64,000 bases of DNA, from the NCBI GenBank assembly GCA_040878325.1, contig JBBDMM010000010.1, forward strand, positions 150,782 to 214,781. Reading direction: 5' to 3'. This document shows positions 62,585 to 64,000 of this stretch, piece after piece; position 1 is the stretch's first letter, and every line of letters starts with the position of its first letter. A program made the position numbers and the translations under genes. Source of the DNA: Acidimicrobiia bacterium. Its GTDB lineage: Bacteria; Actinomycetota; Acidimicrobiia; Spongiisociales; UBA11373. A model generated the notes under the pieces. It saw only the letters and a program-made list of their open reading frames with translations. It did no database searches and was not told the DNA's origin.

Positions 62585-63256
62585 ATGACCGTCCTCACCG
62601 GTGAAGGCCGGGTGACCATCCTCTACGGATCGCAGGCCCTGCCGATGCCGCCGTATCGGTCGGTGTACCTGGCCCGTCCCGACATGGAGGGCCGGTATCC
62701 GGCGGTAGTCGTCGCCCACGGGGTGGCGGGGCTGACTCCGAGCGTGAAGGCGGCGTGCCGTCACCTGGCGCGCTTCGGGTACATCGGCGTTGCCCCGGAT
62801 CATCGTTCCAACGCTCCATCGACCGCGAAGGAGCCCGGGCGTCCGCACGACGATCTCGAAGACGTCGTGGAGGCGCTTCGCGAGGATTGGCAGGACTGGG
62901 CCGACGCGGGCCGGCTGGGCGTTCTCGGCCTGGAGCAGGGCGTCCCACCGGCGGGCCGGTTGGCCGCGGCCCACAACAGCGCCCTGATCGTGGTGGGAGG
63001 GCCCGAGGCGGTTGATGCCGCCCTTCTCGGTGGCTCCGATGGGCCTCTGCTGTGCCTGGTCGCCACCGATCAGGCCGACACGATGAAGCGCCTTCACCAG
63101 GACGTGGGGCGCGGTGAGTGGGTGCGGTACGGAGATGTCGGGCCTGGGTTCCACGACGAGGGCTCTCCCGACTACCACGCCCCTTCGGCGAAGGATGCCT
63201 ACGAGCGGGTCATCGCATTTCTCGATCGACACCTCGGAACGCCGGCGATGGCGTGA
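62585..63256 (+). CDS. Dienelactone-hydrolase-like protein with a missing nucleophile
   Basis: 223 residues, alpha/beta hydrolase of the dienelactone hydrolase type: YPAVVVAHGVAGLTPSVK (oxyanion region), the Asp in CLVATDQADTM and the His in GPGFHDEGSPDYH followed by the typical DAYERVIAFLDRHL. The nucleophile elbow, normally G-x-C-x-G or G-x-S-x-G, reads LGLEQG, so Glu stands where Cys/Ser should be. The protein is therefore probably not a hydrolase, or uses different chemistry. It lies between birA and an LCP gene. Confidence 0.8.
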   Translation: MTVLTGEGRVTILYGSQALPMPPYRSVYLARPDMEGRYPAVVVAHGVAGLTPSVKAACRHLARFGYIGVAPDHRSNAPSTAKEPGRPHDDLEDVVEALREDWQDWADAGRLGVLGLEQGVPPAGRLAAAHNSALIVVGGPEAVDAALLGGSDGPLLCLVATDQADTMKRLHQDVGRGEWVRYGDVGPGFHDEGSPDYHAPSAKDAYERVIAFLDRHLGTPAMA

Positions 63257-63305
63257 CCGGCGGATCCGGGTAGCGCGGGGCTGCTGCTAGAAAGGCACAA
63301 CCTCG

Positions 63306-64000
63306 ATGACGCAGCCCACCCCGCCTCCGCTTCCGTCGCCCTCGCGCGTCCCGGTGCCCCCACCGCCGCCGCGCACTTGGGTGAAGAAGGCGATCGTCAC
63401 CTTCCTCATCGTCGCCAATCTGATCGTCTTCGGGGTGCTCGGGGCGGTGTGGCTGGCGGCGCGCAAGGTCTCGGGGGCGGTCTCGACCATCCCGGCCACC
63501 GATCTCAGCCTGCCCGATCGTCCCGGCCAAGTGGGCGATCCCCGGACCTTTCTCCTCATCGGGTCGGACAGCCGGGCGAACCTCGACGACCTGACCAACT
63601 TCGGCAACTTTGGCGGCCAGCGCGCCGACGTGATCATCCTGATCAGGGTCGATCCCGGCACGGACTCGGTGCAGATGCTCTCGTTGCCCCGGGATCTCAA
63701 GATCGTCCACAACGGCGTCACCACGAAGATCAACGCCACCTTCACCAACGGCCCATCCGGCATCGTCGAGGCGGTGAGGAACTTCACCGGATCCCCCATC
63801 CACCACTACCTCCAGGTGGAGTTCTCAGGATTCGCCGGCATCGTGGACGCCATCGGCGGGATCGAGATGACCTTCCCCTACCCGGCCCGGGACATTCGGT
63901 CGGGCTTCGAGGCCGATGCCGGCAAGCAGGTACTAGACGGGCGAAACGCCCTCGCCTTTGCCCGTAGCCGTAACTATCAAGAGTTTCGCGACGGCTCGTG
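63306..64000 (+). CDS. LytR-CpsA-Psr (LCP) family protein, N-terminal part
   Basis: 231 residues before the window ends; the C-terminus is missing. A Pro-rich cytoplasmic start is followed by one membrane helix (AIVTFLIVANLIVFGVLGAV) and the LCP domain: FLLIGSDSRANLDD, GQRADVIILIRVDP, MLSLPRDLKI (with the pyrophosphate-binding Arg), VDAIGGIEM and FARSRNYQEFRDG. LCP enzymes attach polymers such as arabinogalactan or teichoic acids to peptidoglycan. The ATG at 63306 is the best start. Confidence 0.93.
   Translation, partial: MTQPTPPPLPSPSRVPVPPPPPRTWVKKAIVTFLIVANLIVFGVLGAVWLAARKVSGAVSTIPATDLSLPDRPGQVGDPRTFLLIGSDSRANLDDLTNFGNFGGQRADVIILIRVDPGTDSVQMLSLPRDLKIVHNGVTTKINATFTNGPSGIVEAVRNFTGSPIHHYLQVEFSGFAGIVDAIGGIEMTFPYPARDIRSGFEADAGKQVLDGRNALAFARSRNYQEFRDGS

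Overview
The window is high-GC (roughly two-thirds G+C), gene-dense chromosomal DNA. The gene content points to an actinobacterium, most likely a deep-branching one such as an Acidimicrobiia relative, although no rRNA or other decisive marker is present. Supporting features are a NucS mismatch endonuclease, a SufU/SufS-type Suf system, an F420-type luciferase-family oxidoreductase, a PASTA penicillin-binding protein, an LCP protein, propionyl/methylmalonyl-CoA enzymes, GTG/TTG starts and many ATGA overlaps. There are no rRNA or tRNA genes, CRISPR arrays, prophage genes or insertion sequences. No gene-free stretch exceeds about 300 bases.

Layout. 1-1.3 kb: end of a GAPDH-like gene, infA and a small Rossmann protein. 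1.5-24 kb: Fe-S assembly genes in three separated blocks (sufB with an intein; sufD-Rieske-sufC; and, on the minus strand, sufC2-sufS-sufU), interleaved with DNA-repair genes (nucS, family-5 UDG), a sigma factor, an SLC13 transporter, fumC, two metallopeptidases, lipoproteins, an acyl-CoA dehydrogenase and a DsbB/thioredoxin pair. 24-28 kb: a zinc-ribbon protein and a methylmalonyl-CoA-mutase large subunit, followed by small genes. 28-35 kb: a complete 2-oxoacid dehydrogenase module (E3, a fused E1 alpha-beta, E2) ending in a fused LipB-LipA gene, which would supply and attach the lipoyl cofactor of E2. 35-45 kb: an ArsR/SRPBCC pair, a cupin-cyclase, a WxxDG-repeat lipoprotein, M24 peptidase-transketolase, ATP sulfurylase/APS kinase, a cobalamin adenosyltransferase and leucyl aminopeptidase. 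45-56 kb: envelope genes (glycosylphosphotransferase, flippase, membrane glycosyltransferase-like protein, SpoIID/LytB protein, class A PBP) and a sirtuin. 56-64 kb: a second mutase subunit, a biotin-dependent acyl-CoA carboxylase pair with birA, a hydrolase-like protein and an LCP protein. The carboxylase, BirA, both mutases and the adenosyltransferase together outline propionyl-CoA to succinyl-CoA metabolism, but no B12-binding mutase subunit is present.

The least expected feature is non-coding. Nearly every larger intergenic gap carries tandem repeats with a 7-base period. The word differs from place to place (AGTCNCC, AAGANNC, GCGAAAG, GCGCATT, CCAATCG, GCGGGAA and others). They often occur as inverted pairs that would fold into long hairpins, and in one case they run into a coding region (the C-terminus of BirA). 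They resemble the heptameric STRR repeats I recall from filamentous cyanobacteria. A second notable non-coding feature is a cluster of DnaA-box-like sequences upstream of the sigma-factor gene, away from any dnaA/dnaN gene.
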